Assembly: GCA_963513935.1 (NCBI GenBank)
Contig: OY740774.1
Location: 84,592,890-84,656,889 of the forward strand
Origin: Aphrophora alni
Taxonomy: Eukaryota > Arthropoda > Insecta > Hemiptera > Aphrophoridae
Reading direction: 5' to 3'
Length of the DNA: 64,000 nucleotides
How positions within the stretch are numbered: position 1 is the first letter of the stretch; every line of letters begins with the position of its first letter. Below are positions 63,089 to 64,000 of this stretch, piece after piece. Both the position numbers and the translations under genes were made by a program. Below the pieces are notes generated by a model, which worked only from the letters and a program-made list of their open reading frames with translations, searched no databases and was not told the DNA's origin.

Positions 63089-64000
63089 TATTAACTATAT
63101 TATGGATTTTATTTTCCTCTCTTTAATACATAATAAAAACTATCAATAATTGTTTTGTAAGAAATAATGCTTGCATACTCAACAACGGTGGACATTTTGT
63201 ACATCAGCTGTAAGACTAGTTCGTATTTGTTCCTGAACTATTTTTGAAGATGTAATAATTCACTTAATTGTTAAGATAACAAATGTTAAAATAAGTGTCT
63301 ATCATTCAATTAATTACAATATTGATAATTTATGTGTTTTATAAACTAAATTCCACAAAAAAATACGTGTATAACCGAAATTAAAACAAGAAATTGCTTC
63401 TTATTCCCATGTACAGTTTATATCTTGTAAATAGAAAAGTATTGGAATTTCGTTTAAAATCTTAATTCTATTTAAAATAAGGGTTTCCTTATAAATTTTA
63501 AAATTTACTGCTGAAATGGAGGTCTAATTTAAAAAAATCAAAAACACCATTTTATTACAAAGAAGAAAGTATGTAAGATCCCACATTTAAAATTGTCTGT
63601 AAATGTTATAGTTTCAGAGATGTAAATGCTGTTTTAGTTTAAAAGTTAACCGTTACATGGATGAAGAAAGGATAATATTCGCTATGATCCTAATGTGTTT
63701 GGTAAATCACAATCATAATAAACCGAGCAAATCATACATAAAACATTTAACGTACCGTAAATTTCTTTCTCAGTTTGGTGTTTACAAGAGTAGCTGTGGT
63801 TTTATTTACTGTTTCTTCTTGACTTTTGAATATTACTGTACAACAGGATCCACGTTAGGTTTAAAAGATCTATTTAGTGAATAACCAATAATCACTGTGA
63901 TACTTCGTGAACTCCCAGGCTAAAACCATTGTTATCTGACAGAACATCCACATATGAAGCCTAAAATTTATAATCTATAAAATAAGGTATTTATGTAATG
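63089..64000. other. AT-rich stretch, nothing recognised
   Basis: The plus frame 63657-63884 (75 codons) has no recognisable domain. No repeat partner seen. Confidence 0.4.

Overview
The window is AT-rich, repeat-dense, gene-poor eukaryotic DNA. An arthropod, perhaps an insect, is the best guess. That rests on a decayed mariner transposase, two non-LTR retrotransposon tails, hairpin MITEs, long (TA)n and (GA)n microsatellites, and a repeat with hammerhead-like motifs of the kind known from Penelope-like elements. Nothing fixes the species. No long open reading frame, rRNA, tRNA or CRISPR was found. Nearly every open frame is short and lies in a microsatellite or a repeat, so no host protein-coding gene can be called with confidence. 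One possible 107-bp exon (minus strand, 35477-35583) and one duplicated short frame with a TATA box (38311-38313 and 40396-40497) are the best leads.

Left part (0-9.2 kb): copies of a dispersed repeat (family A; its 3' part is called module B) lie at 607-1165, 2575-3050 (inverted), 3795-3990, 5755-5940 and 6957-7790. The two inverted copies carry expanded CT/GA tracts at the same internal position. Other blocks here are F (1854-2055), D (3478-3635), H (4868-5020) and G (7845-8890). Blocks F, D, H and G recur in the same order and orientation at 48.1-51.7 kb, so the two regions look like two copies of one multi-kilobase unit. A TA-flanked MITE (6085-6582) and a nearly perfect 218-bp palindrome (8952-9169) complete this part.

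Middle part (9.2-38 kb): a non-LTR retrotransposon 3' end (11120-11560), then block D, a ~700-bp purine-rich tract and block E (12.2-13.6 kb). This D/purine/E arrangement is repeated at 54.4-56.5 kb. There are further A/B copies, a possible second LINE tail (24.7-24.9 kb), a GC-richer island (25.19-25.62 kb) and a mariner transposase remnant (32.84-33.51 kb, minus). The rest is unannotated AT-rich sequence.

Right part (38-64 kb): a large inverted duplication (arms 38192-38742 and 39988-40524, ~1.25 kb spacer) whose arms each carry an outward-facing TATA box and the same short ATG frame; a repeat with inverted ends and hammerhead-like motifs (45.6 and 62.8 kb); a direct pair of ~470-bp repeats (58.39 and 61.20 kb), the first interrupted by a (TA)n-centred palindrome; and a ~105-bp minisatellite (57.1-57.4 kb).

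Repeat relationships were found by reading and by-eye alignment. Boundaries are approximate and identity is described only qualitatively.
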